A DNA stretch of 64,000 nt from Flectonema sp. DT1601 (Eukaryota; Euglenozoa; Diplonemea; Diplonemida; Diplonemidae). Position 1 is the first letter of the stretch. Each line of letters opens with the position of its first letter. The notes under the pieces are model-generated. The model was not told where the DNA came from and made no database searches. It saw nothing but the letters and a program-made list of their open reading frames with translations. Location of the stretch: positions 372,001-436,000 of the forward strand of contig OZ025827.1 in assembly GCA_964019425.1 (NCBI GenBank), in the 5' to 3' direction. Below, one piece after another: positions 36,891 through 46,197 of this stretch. A program made the position numbers and the translations under genes.

Positions 36891-39800
36891 CTATGCATGA
36901 AATATTCCACCAGAAGGTGATTCTGGTTTCGTATTATTATTTACAACGTACCTTCCTCTAACTGGCATCTCCCTAACAGGGACGTTTGGAGGCTGGCCAG
37001 CTGCAGGTAACAATGGATGGCCTCTACCTCTTGTCAAGTGAGGTGGGCTAATCGCATTGAAAACTGGTGGTAATGGCGGAACAGGTGCTGGAGAGGTAAA
37101 AGCAATCGGAGCAACACGAACAGGAGGGGAAGGAGCTCTATTGTTGTTTGAATTATTTCCAATCATTCGACTTACATCTGTTGCTTTATGTGCATCAGCT
37201 TCTAGTTGCGCCAAAGATTCAACATTTCTCTTTGGAAACATCGGACTAGCGTTGGTTCGTTGTGGACTTTTATCTCTTGGGCTTTGAAGAACTGGTCTGT
37301 CTATTTTAAGAGATTCCCACGGGTTGTATTCACCTCCGGGATCCTTATCTGTGTGTCCAACAGGGAATGGTTTAAAGGCTGGAGGATTATAATTTCTTCT
37401 TCTATCTCCTCCTGTTGCCTTCTCAATTGCGAATACTTGCTGATTAAGCAGATCATGCAGTTTTGAAAGCTTTTCATTTTGTAACTCGGTTAAGTGTTGC
37501 GATGCTTTTAGCTGCGATTCTAAAGTAATAAGTTTATTATCAATGAGAGTCAAGTGTCTATCTGAGTCTCTCGCTCTCGCATTCTCACCAACAACAACCT
37601 GATTTTGAGCGAACGTAAATATCCTGTCGACTTCCTTTGATGCGTTCATTGGAGTTTCAATCTTTGAACACAAGTCTCTAAACTCAAACATTGTGATGTA
37701 TACTTTGCCATCATCAAGGGCCGATTCAGCTATGTCAGGTCGCTTTTTTCTCAAGGCTCTCTTTGCTCTTATGGTCCATTCCCGTACGAGAACCAATAAC
37801 TCGATGTGATGCTTTCCAAGCGGATCTCGTCCAAGAAGAACCTCAGAAGGAGCAACAAATATACCTCCGCCACCTGAAACATTCTTCTGATCAGCTTTTT
37901 GTCTTGTCACAAATCTTTTGGTGAATTTCATTACGTCTTTTTGAATTTTTCTTAATTTCCAACTACTCTTTTTAGTAATCGAATCTTGTACTACAGAAAA
38001 CGAACCTGCTATAATAGCCAAAACCATATTAAGTAAAACTAACCAACTTACTAAAAAGAAAGCCAACAAAAACACCCAAGTCCACTGAGAACGAAGTGAT
38101 TTCATAGTATCCCAATGTTCAATATCAGCTGTGAAGAGCAACCTTAAAAGGTATGATAACGATGAGGTAAATGTTCGATACTGAGTCATTGCATTTCCGT
38201 ATAAGATTGTTCCTCCGAGAGCGAATCCCGTGATTACAATTACAAATATTAACGTCATTCCGACTAAGTCACCAAATGCTCCCTTAACTGTTTCTGATAA
38301 AGCGTTTAGTCTCTTATTGTATTGAACGTACTTAAACAATCGAAGCATATTCAATATAACCGTTATCGCTAGATAAACTATCGACCAATCGTATTGTTGG
38401 GCATAGTCAACAAGCCAATTCCACATTAGCTTTGTTTCATCACCACCAGTATTTGAAATTTTATCTGCAATAAAGCTGTTTGAGTCCATCACAAACCCAG
38501 CATTCCACAACCACCATCTAAAGTAAGCAGTAGCAATTAAAGATGCACAGTGAACAACTTCAAAGATTTGCCACATTCCAACCAATCCAGGCGAATCTTC
38601 CAATTGAGCTGCTGTTAAGACTCTGTACTTATGAATAACAGATCTCACGAATGATATTAGTAATATTAATATACAGATTAAGACAACGACATCGAAGGCG
38701 AATATAAACCTTAGTCGAATAGTGTTTAAGTTTAATAAGTAAAATGGAAATAAAGTATTTCCTCGAATCACACTACCGCCTTCTAAGAATTCAACCCAGG
38801 AAGTCACGTATACGAAATACCCCTCAAGAGCAGGATTGTAAAAGACAAGCTCAAGTGAAACGACACGTGTTTGCTGATCAATCCAATTTTGGTTTTGTAA
38901 AACATCAATACCAGATGTTGTACTAGAAAGCGTTGCATTAAAAGGAAAAGGTACAGTAAACCTATCTCCTTCTTTAGTGTAGTGGTTTGTTGTTGTCCTG
39001 ACTGTAACACCACCATGAGGGTATTCAAGATTACCATCAGCAATCCAATTGTTGTACGTCTTATCAGAACTAGTATCAGAAGTATAAGGGGGTGCACACA
39101 TCTCTGGAAGCTTTGCTGCTTCTCCTCTTGGAATCGACTTAGGTGTGTCCCAACATTCTTCAAGATCAACTCTCCATTGTCTTAGTAACATGTATCCGAG
39201 AGCGAAATTTGTTGTCGGAATTTTTTTTGCAATTTTTGCAGCATTCCCGCCAGCAGAAGCAGCCGTTGAGTTACATGCGATGTCATTATTTCTATTCACA
39301 CATTGCATTGTGAAGGTAGACAGCTGACCGTTGTCAGGACACTCTCTGTAGAGAGTCTTCCAATCAGAACAAGCTGACCCACCACGAGTTGGATCTGTTG
39401 TTGTTGCGTCTAAGGAAGTAATACATTTTGCTTTAAGTTCACAGATATTGCATGTGTCGGAGAAGGCTACTGAGTTGCAAGATGGTTGATTCTCACACGC
39501 TGCAATACAAATATCTTGCGTAGCTGCAGATTGAAATGGCAGTAATGCCACACCCTCATCCGCAACTAAATCTCTTTCTATAAAACTAACAGGTATCGTA
39601 GGAGTAACATCATCGACTTCAGACGCACTTGGCCACAATCCAGTTGCGACCTGCTGTGCCCAAATATATGTTTCACTTGGGGATTCTATAGTATTCGACT
39701 GACTAACCAAATCAATCACACCGCTGTGAAGCCAGAACAATGTGTTCTTTGATTCACTGTACAGACCATAAGGAAGAAGACATGTAGATATTGTAAAGGC

Positions 39801-40385
39801 AATTAAATAAATTAAATAATACGGCATGTGAGTGTAGTGTTTGGACTTAGCGTCATCATTAATTAAAAACACAATAAGTTGTTTTACAGTCACCTCACGA
39901 GATGGATTGGCAGTAATAGTGACATTGTCTTCAGGTATTCCATTTACAATCCAACTCTCAATATTGTGGGGCATTTGCTTTGTTTCAGCGCTGATGAAAC
40001 CACAATGATCACCTGCAGCTGCGTCTTTTTTATTTGATGCGATTCGCCAAGTGGCATCCCTGCCTTCGTAGAGTATCTTTCCCGTCGTTGATCTCCAGAC
40101 CGGTTTTTCATTTATTGCCTCTCCATGTAATTTCGAATACCCGCCTCTAACAACATCAAGATTTGGACAGTCGATCCAAAAAGCATCAGGAGCGTAATCA
40201 TCAACACCATCATCTGATACTTCATCACTGATTCCAATCGTTTCATTTACAATGTCGCGGAGTTTGTCCAACGCCGGAGGTGCTGGTGGTAATTTCAGTT
40301 TTAGACCTTTCCCAACGTCATGCACTTCAACTGATGTTGCATCAGGTGGCTTAGACACATTATTGGGAGGGGGATGTTCCGACAT
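36891..40385 (-). CDS. Polycystin-2-like (PKD2/TRPP) cation channel with PAN/apple-like insert
   Basis: A 1164-residue channel in one exon. The cytosolic N-terminus carries an unusual segment (about 70-135, with WIDCPNLDVV, PVWRSTTG and DATWRIAS). TM1 is about 190-208. The large extracellular polycystin domain (about 215-555) includes the family-typical TRVVSLELVFYNPALEGYFV near 506 and is interrupted at about 280-350 by a Cys-rich stretch (DICIAACENQPSC, CNICELKAKC) that looks like a PAN/apple fold. TM2 to TM6 follow (about 560-800), with the pore helix near SYLLRLLFTADIEHW (744-758). The C-terminus has a coiled coil (about 940-985) and a Pro-rich tail. PKD2 channels pass Ca2+ and other cations and often sit in flagella. 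The frame has one more codon upstream, but it is GTG. Confidence 0.92.
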   Translation of the reverse strand: MSEHPPPNNVSKPPDATSVEVHDVGKGLKLKLPPAPPALDKLRDIVNETIGISDEVSDDGVDDYAPDAFWIDCPNLDVVRGGYSKLHGEAINEKPVWRSTTGKILYEGRDATWRIASNKKDAAAGDHCGFISAETKQMPHNIESWIVNGIPEDNVTITANPSREVTVKQLIVFLINDDAKSKHYTHMPYYLIYLIAFTISTCLLPYGLYSESKNTLFWLHSGVIDLVSQSNTIESPSETYIWAQQVATGLWPSASEVDDVTPTIPVSFIERDLVADEGVALLPFQSAATQDICIAACENQPSCNSVAFSDTCNICELKAKCITSLDATTTDPTRGGSACSDWKTLYRECPDNGQLSTFTMQCVNRNNDIACNSTAASAGGNAAKIAKKIPTTNFALGYMLLRQWRVDLEECWDTPKSIPRGEAAKLPEMCAPPYTSDTSSDKTYNNWIADGNLEYPHGGVTVRTTTNHYTKEGDRFTVPFPFNATLSSTTSGIDVLQNQNWIDQQTRVVSLELVFYNPALEGYFVYVTSWVEFLEGGSVIRGNTLFPFYLLNLNTIRLRFIFAFDVVVLICILILLISFVRSVIHKYRVLTAAQLEDSPGLVGMWQIFEVVHCASLIATAYFRWWLWNAGFVMDSNSFIADKISNTGGDETKLMWNWLVDYAQQYDWSIVYLAITVILNMLRLFKYVQYNKRLNALSETVKGAFGDLVGMTLIFVIVITGFALGGTILYGNAMTQYRTFTSSLSYLLRLLFTADIEHWDTMKSLRSQWTWVFLLAFFLVSWLVLLNMVLAIIAGSFSVVQDSITKKSSWKLRKIQKDVMKFTKRFVTRQKADQKNVSGGGGIFVAPSEVLLGRDPLGKHHIELLVLVREWTIRAKRALRKKRPDIAESALDDGKVYITMFEFRDLCSKIETPMNASKEVDRIFTFAQNQVVVGENARARDSDRHLTLIDNKLITLESQLKASQHLTELQNEKLSKLHDLLNQQVFAIEKATGGDRRRNYNPPAFKPFPVGHTDKDPGGEYNPWESLKIDRPVLQSPRDKSPQRTNASPMFPKRNVESLAQLEADAHKATDVSRMIGNNSNNNRAPSPPVRVAPIAFTSPAPVPPLPPVFNAISPPHLTRGRGHPLLPAAGQPPNVPVREMPVRGRYVVNNNTKPESPSGGIFHA

Positions 40386-40405
40386 CACCTGCTGTGTGAA
40401 TGATT
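40386..40405 (-). other. Splice acceptor before the polycystin gene
   Basis: TTACTAATCATTCACACAG ends at 40392, only 6 nt before the ATG; a second CAG would leave 3 nt. TACTAAT resembles a branch-point consensus. Confidence 0.6.
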
Positions 40406-40786
40406 AGTAATTGATTTGATATGGGGACTTTCAAAAGAATTATCGCACCGAGTATGCAGGGGGGTAAGTTGACCTGGAAGAGGAAAAAAAACGATCAAAC
40501 CGGAATCGAACTTTGAGGGGAAAATAAAAAAATTATAATTTATTCAAAATTAAAAAAAAAAAAAAAAAAAAATTTATTTATTATCTTGAGAGGTAGCACC
40601 CGAAAGGGCCGAGCATGCCAACCCTTCCCTGCGAGACGCAATTGCATTGGACCGGCTGCAGATCCCTCTTTTTTTTTTTTTTTCCAAGTTCGATTCTCGG
40701 TCTGATAATTTTTTTTCAGGTCTCAAAAAAAAAAAAAAAATTATGAATATTCTATGAAAGGATATAATTCCTCATCCGCCATCCAC
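40406..40786. other. Spacer downstream of the GT61-like gene, with a SINE-like unit
   Basis: About 40570-40740 reads TTTATTTATTATC, a TAGCACCCGAAAGGG stretch that vaguely fits a polymerase III A box, AAGTTCGATTCTCGG that fits a B box, and a poly(A) end. This is the form of a tRNA-derived SINE. I found no second full copy, so it is tentative. Confidence 0.35.
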
Positions 40787-42607
40787 TTAAAGTTTTTTAT
40801 CGTCTTTAACACAACATGGATGATTACCGTGTTTACAAAGGGTTTCAGGGACTGGCTGAGTGCAGTTGAACCCTCTGGGGTCCTCATCAATGCTTTCTTC
40901 AATCAACCAATCATCTCTGGGATCTTTTATATTGAATGATTTGGGTGACACGTGAACACCGCATTTTTTAAACTTCGGATGTCGTCTCCGTAAACTGACA
41001 TCACCATTTACTAAATATTCACAAAACCAACTCATACCATAAGCACACTTAGTACTTGTGAAAAGTGGTCGTATTGACGGGTCTTTGTTCATCATAAGCG
41101 AACACATACGTCCCATGACACTATGATTATCAGTGTCTGTCTCTACCATTGATGAAGTAATGTGTGATACGGCTGAGGTAATGAGAGGTAGTATCCGCTG
41201 CTTAACGATTCGAATGCTCCAATTTGGGAGATAATTTCTATAATTTCCAGGAGTGGTATCAGCTACAACATCAGACAATAAGAGTCTGTCGTAGTGAAGA
41301 GCTTTTATCCATTTAATTGTGGGTGCGAACCAATCTATATTTCCTCCGGTATTCCAAAATAATTGTTTTTGAGAAAAGGGTCGATAAAGATCAAACGATG
41401 CTGCCCTACGAAATATATTCATGACGCTAAGCCAGACTGATCCAGGAGGCATTAAGAAGAAAGCTGTTCCCATCGTTCCTTCATTACACATGTAGATGTC
41501 CGAGTTGACAAGAAGTTCAGTTTGTTTTCTTATTGTGAGTGATGTAAGAACTACAGGTGTGACATTGACATTGGGGTGTTCAGATTCTATCCACGTTGCG
41601 GTTTCACGAGCATTTATAATACCTCGTTTGGCATCGACTTTGTCGCCTCGCTTATCACATATTGTCATTTGAATTTTACCCTCGTTTTGCTTTGCATTTC
41701 TATCATCAATGCGAAGTACCTTTAAGATATGTGCTCTAAAATTAGCCCATAATTCCAACGATCCGGGTGAAGCATAATCATCTGTCACAAATGACCAAGT
41801 TCGAGTCCCGCTCCCAACCAATAATTTCTCAATCAAACACCCATTCAAACATTCCTCTGCGAATACTTGATCATAGTGTACAGCTCCTCTCGTGAATGAT
41901 GGAAAAGCATTGTTTTTAGGAAGCCAGACATGTCTATCAGGTTGAAAAGGCTGATTGTACAGCGCACCATACACCAACAGTCTGGTGTCTAAAGTTGAAA
42001 TACCGTGCTCTTGCATCCCCCAGAATAACGGAAACAAATCGTTAAATAATGTATGAGCATAATTCCAAGGAGCAACTTCAGGACTGTACATTGCAGTAAG
42101 ACCAGGTATCGTGGTTAAGTTTAGTTGGGTAATATTCTGTGACGGGATGATTGAAGGATGCCATCTGTAACTAAATTGAATAGCTCTCCAAGCAGCAGGG
42201 TACACATTTTTAAAAGACTTCTTTCCTACTAAAATTGGTTTGCTTGGTAAAGACACGTCTGGAATTTCTATTTTTGAATCGTCAGTCACGAAGTACCATC
42301 GTCGTTGATACAACAACAGATTAGTATAAACACAACTTCTATTAACAATGTGATTGCCATACACCTTACTCGATAAGGTGACATTATTACCTGTACACTT
42401 TATCGATGAGTTTATTGTTGATTTTTTTGGTTTTGATGATGTTTGTGGTGACAATGTTCTTAAAGGTCTTCGTTCTTCTGTAGATCGTTTAATTTCATTA
42501 TTGCCACCATCAGTTACTCGCAAAGACATCGATAGCTGTGATATGCCCAGGAGAGTTATTATACAAAATCCAAATACCATCCATGCTGTCGGTCCTCTCT
42601 GTCTCAT
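40787..42607 (-). CDS. GT61-like (DUF563) type II membrane glycosyltransferase
   Basis: The product is 606 residues. A signal anchor (about 9-27) follows MRQRGPTAW, then a Ser/Thr-rich stem and a lumenal catalytic region. Family features are PWNYAHTLFNDLFPLFWG (about 192-209), matching the His-containing motif that opens GT61 domains, and ICNEGTMGT-like YMCNEGTMGTAFFLMPPGSV (about 369-388), matching the Gly-rich block near the donor site. GT61 enzymes add xylose, GlcNAc or arabinose to protein or polysaccharide glycans in the Golgi or ER. Many Asn-X-Ser/Thr sites and a Cys-rich C-terminus agree with a lumenal protein. The frame extends 80 codons upstream through a poly(T)-derived Phe/Leu stretch; the acceptor at 42636 places that outside the mRNA. 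Confidence 0.75.
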   Translation of the reverse strand: MRQRGPTAWMVFGFCIITLLGISQLSMSLRVTDGGNNEIKRSTEERRPLRTLSPQTSSKPKKSTINSSIKCTGNNVTLSSKVYGNHIVNRSCVYTNLLLYQRRWYFVTDDSKIEIPDVSLPSKPILVGKKSFKNVYPAAWRAIQFSYRWHPSIIPSQNITQLNLTTIPGLTAMYSPEVAPWNYAHTLFNDLFPLFWGMQEHGISTLDTRLLVYGALYNQPFQPDRHVWLPKNNAFPSFTRGAVHYDQVFAEECLNGCLIEKLLVGSGTRTWSFVTDDYASPGSLELWANFRAHILKVLRIDDRNAKQNEGKIQMTICDKRGDKVDAKRGIINARETATWIESEHPNVNVTPVVLTSLTIRKQTELLVNSDIYMCNEGTMGTAFFLMPPGSVWLSVMNIFRRAASFDLYRPFSQKQLFWNTGGNIDWFAPTIKWIKALHYDRLLLSDVVADTTPGNYRNYLPNWSIRIVKQRILPLITSAVSHITSSMVETDTDNHSVMGRMCSLMMNKDPSIRPLFTSTKCAYGMSWFCEYLVNGDVSLRRRHPKFKKCGVHVSPKSFNIKDPRDDWLIEESIDEDPRGFNCTQPVPETLCKHGNHPCCVKDDKKL

Positions 42608-42650
42608 TACATCAAAAGTATGATTTTTTGAGGAGCTGTAAGTAAAGTAC
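42608..42650 (-). other. Splice acceptor before the GT61-like gene
   Basis: TTGTACTTTACTTACAG ends at 42636, leaving a 28-nt leader; this site decides the start at 42607 against longer readings. Confidence 0.65.
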
Positions 42651-43023
42651 AATATCAACATTGAAAGAAGAAAAGACAAAAAAAAAATGAATAAAATCAG
42701 ATTTTTTTTTTTGATGAAAAACACTACAAAACGCACACGGCAACAAAGAAACATCACAAAGAAAGAGATCAAAAGAAAAAAGAACGGGTCAAGAGAAACC
42801 CGACAGGGAGAACTACCAGGGCAGCAACCGCTGGTACTTTCCTTCAAAAACTACGGGTGGTGAGGGAAACTACATAGTATGGAAGATAGAAAGGGAGCAA
42901 CACTTTTGTTAGCAAGCACGGTAGTTATTAAATTACCTGTTCTGCGATTCTTTTGGTTTCCGGTTTTCTTTTTCTAAAAAGAATTATATTATTGGGCAAA
43001 TCAGATTAGAAGCCATCTTCGTT
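42651..43023. other. Spacer between presequence protease and GT61-like genes
   Basis: Part of the open frame seen upstream of the GT61 start; T/A-rich with a run near 42702-42712. I see no separate feature. Confidence 0.5.
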
Positions 43024-46000
43024 TTAAGCAGATCTTGCTTGATTCATTTTATCAAACTTAGCCCATGAGTCATCGTCCTTGAGTGGCTCCCAAACTTTGT
43101 CACCACCGAATATGGCGATTGACTCCCATGGGTTGCTGTTTAGTTCCTTTGCCATGCGAATTGCGTCATCGACTTCAACGGCAAGAAGTCTGCTACGTCT
43201 CTCACGAACATCATCCATTGTCATGTTAGTAAGAAATGGACGAAGTCCTTTGTGTTGAGGAGACTTTGGAGCATCAATAGAAGAGAACAACATAATCTTT
43301 GCTTCGTTGATATCATCAGCAGTGATGTTGCCAGGTGTGAGTGCCCATTCCAAACACTTTTCAAATGTCTTAATCGTATTAAGACAACCAGGATCTCTGT
43401 ATGAGTAACACCCGATCATACCAGCATCACCTGCTACAACATTTACAGCACCAGAACCATATGCTCCTCCCTTTTCACGAACTTCCTTGTGTAGGAATTT
43501 GGTGTCGATAATGCGCAGGACGACTTCTGCTGCTGGTGCGTCAGGGTGTAGGGTTGATAGGCCACTCTTTTTAACAGCAGCAACGTATCCAATTTCTGAA
43601 GGAATCGAAACAAAGTTGTTCTTCTTGCCAGACTCTCCAGCGTTGTCGGAGGCGGCACGAAGTTGGGTGATCTCACTTTCTGACACGTTCATGGTCTCCA
43701 TCATTGAGTCAAAGTTTGATAACTGTGAGTCAGTCATAGCAGTGGATGTTGTTACTGACATCTTCGATCCCTTTGGTGTGTTTGTTATAATGTTTTCAGC
43801 CAACTGTTTAAGTTCATCAATGATAGTTGTCAAAGCCTCTTCATCATCTTTTGTCTTCAACATTAAGTCTGACAAGAATGATGTTTGTGTCGCCCCACTG
43901 GTCGTCTCAGAGCACTTTGCATATCCGTCTAAGTGAGAACCAGCATGAATCATCGCCAAAGCATGTGCTGACTGAATGAGAGAACCAGTAGAGCTGGTTG
44001 CCTCCATCGAGATAATGTTTTTGACTCGGGTTCGAACTTGTTCATCTTTCGAGTTAAAGTTTCCAGAATCGATGACTCCCTTTAAAAGTTCGCAGAATCG
44101 ATCCCAGTTGCGCTCAAGACCGTAACTTGTTACGGTGAAGTATGAGCGACTGATGTCCGTATCTTTTGGATCTTTTCCAATAGACGACTGACATCTGATT
44201 CCACTTGAGCAAAGCTCGAACTCTTGACTTAGTTCTTTGTAGTCATATCCTCCCGAAACACCAGTCTCTCCGAATGCTGCAGTTAATAATGGTAATTTAA
44301 TTAAATCATCTTTACTGAGATGATTTATTGGAAACATCATTCTAAAGTACCAAATTCCGTTAGTTGGTGTGATTACATTTTGAATTGGAAGTTTCTTTGT
44401 ATTGATTTCAATCCGTTCTGGATCAGGTAATGGATCAGAAGGAACATCTTTATCAGCGTACAGTGTTGGTAAGATTGAAATGTCTTCTTCTTTGTCCATT
44501 TCTTCTTTCAATTCAGCAGCCTGTTTTTTTAAAACATCAGGATCTGTTCCTTCTGCCAGTGCAGGAGTTTGAACTTCCTGTTCTCTGGTTACAAGATCCT
44601 TAGCGTGGTCTTCAGATGGGTCCATTTGATGAGTTTGTCTATGTTGGTTATCAATAAGAAGTTTTTGTACGAGAGATACCAAATACTTTGGATCGGCTTC
44701 TAACGACTCTCTGAACGTCTTGACTCGAAGAGAGCTTTGAAATACTGACATCGCATCGTATCCTTGAATGAGAGCATGAGATAGTCCAGTTGTAATATTC
44801 ATACCCCATCCTGCTGGCCTGTGTGACTTTGACAGCTCAACTTGATGAAGAGCTGACTGAACTCTGTTGTCAGGGAATCCTTCTTCGATAGTTTTCTTTA
44901 AAGTGTTGATGATGATTTCTTGAATTTCTTCAGTTGAATTTTCCTTAACTCCCTGAATACCAATCTCAAAGAATCCTCCCTTTAAGAAACCAGAGAATCC
45001 AGTTCCGTTTGTGAAATCACTACCGAGACCAGACTCAATAAGAGCTTCGTTGAGAGGAGCAGATGGACCTGATGTTAAGAGAGTTCCCATAATCTCAACA
45101 GCAAAGAGAACATCTACGTCAGTTGGGTCTAAGTCAAAGACCCATGACACTGCTACTCGTTTACCACTTTGTTCAGGAGTCATCATTGGGTTACACGGCC
45201 CAGTTGATTTTAAGTGAATCGGTTCTGTTGGTCTTGCGCCAACCGCTCTTAAGAATTTACGTTCTTGATTACCCGCATGAACCTGCGACAGAACTGAATC
45301 AAGAGTTTTAAAAGTCTTCAACACAGGTAAATCACCATAAGTTGTAATCGTACTGTTCGCTGGGTTGTAATGGTCTTTGTGAAATGCAAGCAGATCATCG
45401 TGTGTCAATGTTGTAATAACTTGAGGGTTACCTCCGTATTCATGACCATAACAAGACTCCTTACCGTATATGTTATTCATTGTTTGCATGAAGAAACAGC
45501 TGCCAGGGTCTGCTAAGTGACCCTTCATTTCATTAAAGACGACTCCTTTGATTTCGTGAGTTCCGTCTTCAGAAATCTCCAGTCTGTGACCTTCCTGTAA
45601 GAAATCCATCTTAGTCAATCTTGGGGAGAATACCGCATCAAGATAAACACTCATGAGATTGCTGTAGTCTTGTTCGTTTACAGTTGAGAAAGGGTACATT
45701 GTTGAGTCTGGGGAAGTCATTGCATTCATGAAGGTGCATAATGATCTTTTTCTCATTTTAAAAAAAGGATCACGAATCGGGAACTTCTCACTACCACACA
45801 AAGCAGTGTGTTCCAAGATGTGACTTACACCAGTGTCGTTTACTGCTGGTGTGCAAAATCCAACACAAAAAACATTATTCGTATCCTCTGTGTCAATGTG
45901 AACAACTTTAGCACCCGTCTTGTTGTGAACGCATTCCATCACTTCGACTGCGATGTCGGGGAAGGCTTCTCTTCTTAATATTTTAAAGCCTTCATGAACT

Positions 46001-46056
46001 TGTCCAACACCACCAAGTCCTTTTAAACCTGTTCTACAGGCTCCTCTGCTGGCCAT
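43024..46056 (-). CDS. Mitochondrial presequence protease (PreP/Cym1/PITRM1, M16C)
   Basis: A zinc metallopeptidase that degrades cleaved mitochondrial targeting peptides in the matrix. The protein has 1010 residues in one exon, normal for the family. The inverted zinc motif HILEH is at 79-83 with downstream FNEMKG supplying the third ligand region; ALCGSEKFPIRDPFFKM after it is typical of PreP. Two M16 halves are joined by a charged helical linker (about 470-540). The N-terminus MASRGACRTGLKGLGG is basic and free of acidic residues, consistent with mitochondrial import. Open frame continues ten codons upstream but begins with TTG and crosses the acceptor at 46072, so ATG 46056 is chosen. Confidence 0.95.
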   Translation of the reverse strand: MASRGACRTGLKGLGGVGQVHEGFKILRREAFPDIAVEVMECVHNKTGAKVVHIDTEDTNNVFCVGFCTPAVNDTGVSHILEHTALCGSEKFPIRDPFFKMRKRSLCTFMNAMTSPDSTMYPFSTVNEQDYSNLMSVYLDAVFSPRLTKMDFLQEGHRLEISEDGTHEIKGVVFNEMKGHLADPGSCFFMQTMNNIYGKESCYGHEYGGNPQVITTLTHDDLLAFHKDHYNPANSTITTYGDLPVLKTFKTLDSVLSQVHAGNQERKFLRAVGARPTEPIHLKSTGPCNPMMTPEQSGKRVAVSWVFDLDPTDVDVLFAVEIMGTLLTSGPSAPLNEALIESGLGSDFTNGTGFSGFLKGGFFEIGIQGVKENSTEEIQEIIINTLKKTIEEGFPDNRVQSALHQVELSKSHRPAGWGMNITTGLSHALIQGYDAMSVFQSSLRVKTFRESLEADPKYLVSLVQKLLIDNQHRQTHQMDPSEDHAKDLVTREQEVQTPALAEGTDPDVLKKQAAELKEEMDKEEDISILPTLYADKDVPSDPLPDPERIEINTKKLPIQNVITPTNGIWYFRMMFPINHLSKDDLIKLPLLTAAFGETGVSGGYDYKELSQEFELCSSGIRCQSSIGKDPKDTDISRSYFTVTSYGLERNWDRFCELLKGVIDSGNFNSKDEQVRTRVKNIISMEATSSTGSLIQSAHALAMIHAGSHLDGYAKCSETTSGATQTSFLSDLMLKTKDDEEALTTIIDELKQLAENIITNTPKGSKMSVTTSTAMTDSQLSNFDSMMETMNVSESEITQLRAASDNAGESGKKNNFVSIPSEIGYVAAVKKSGLSTLHPDAPAAEVVLRIIDTKFLHKEVREKGGAYGSGAVNVVAGDAGMIGCYSYRDPGCLNTIKTFEKCLEWALTPGNITADDINEAKIMLFSSIDAPKSPQHKGLRPFLTNMTMDDVRERRSRLLAVEVDDAIRMAKELNSNPWESIAIFGGDKVWEPLKDDDSWAKFDKMNQARSA

Positions 46057-46085
46057 TTTTAATAGTAGTTGCTGTGGAATAGTCA
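46057..46085 (-). other. Splice acceptor before the presequence protease gene
   Basis: GACTATTCCACAG ends at 46072 and leaves a 15-nt leader. Confidence 0.6.
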
Positions 46086-46197
46086 AACAAAGGTTAGGTT
46101 GAAATACTGCGATTTAGTGAACTTTTCTGAATCAACAGCTCATCACATCGTATGAAGAGAAAGGACAGCAGCAGTCTGTAAATCGAATCCTATTGTT

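Noticed and set aside
42608-42847. 80-codon upstream extension of the GT61-like frame
   Set aside because: It is largely Phe/Leu from T-rich DNA and lies upstream of the acceptor at 42636.
46057-46086. Ten-codon extension of the presequence protease
   Set aside because: It starts with TTG and crosses the acceptor; the ATG at 46056 gives a better mitochondrial targeting sequence.
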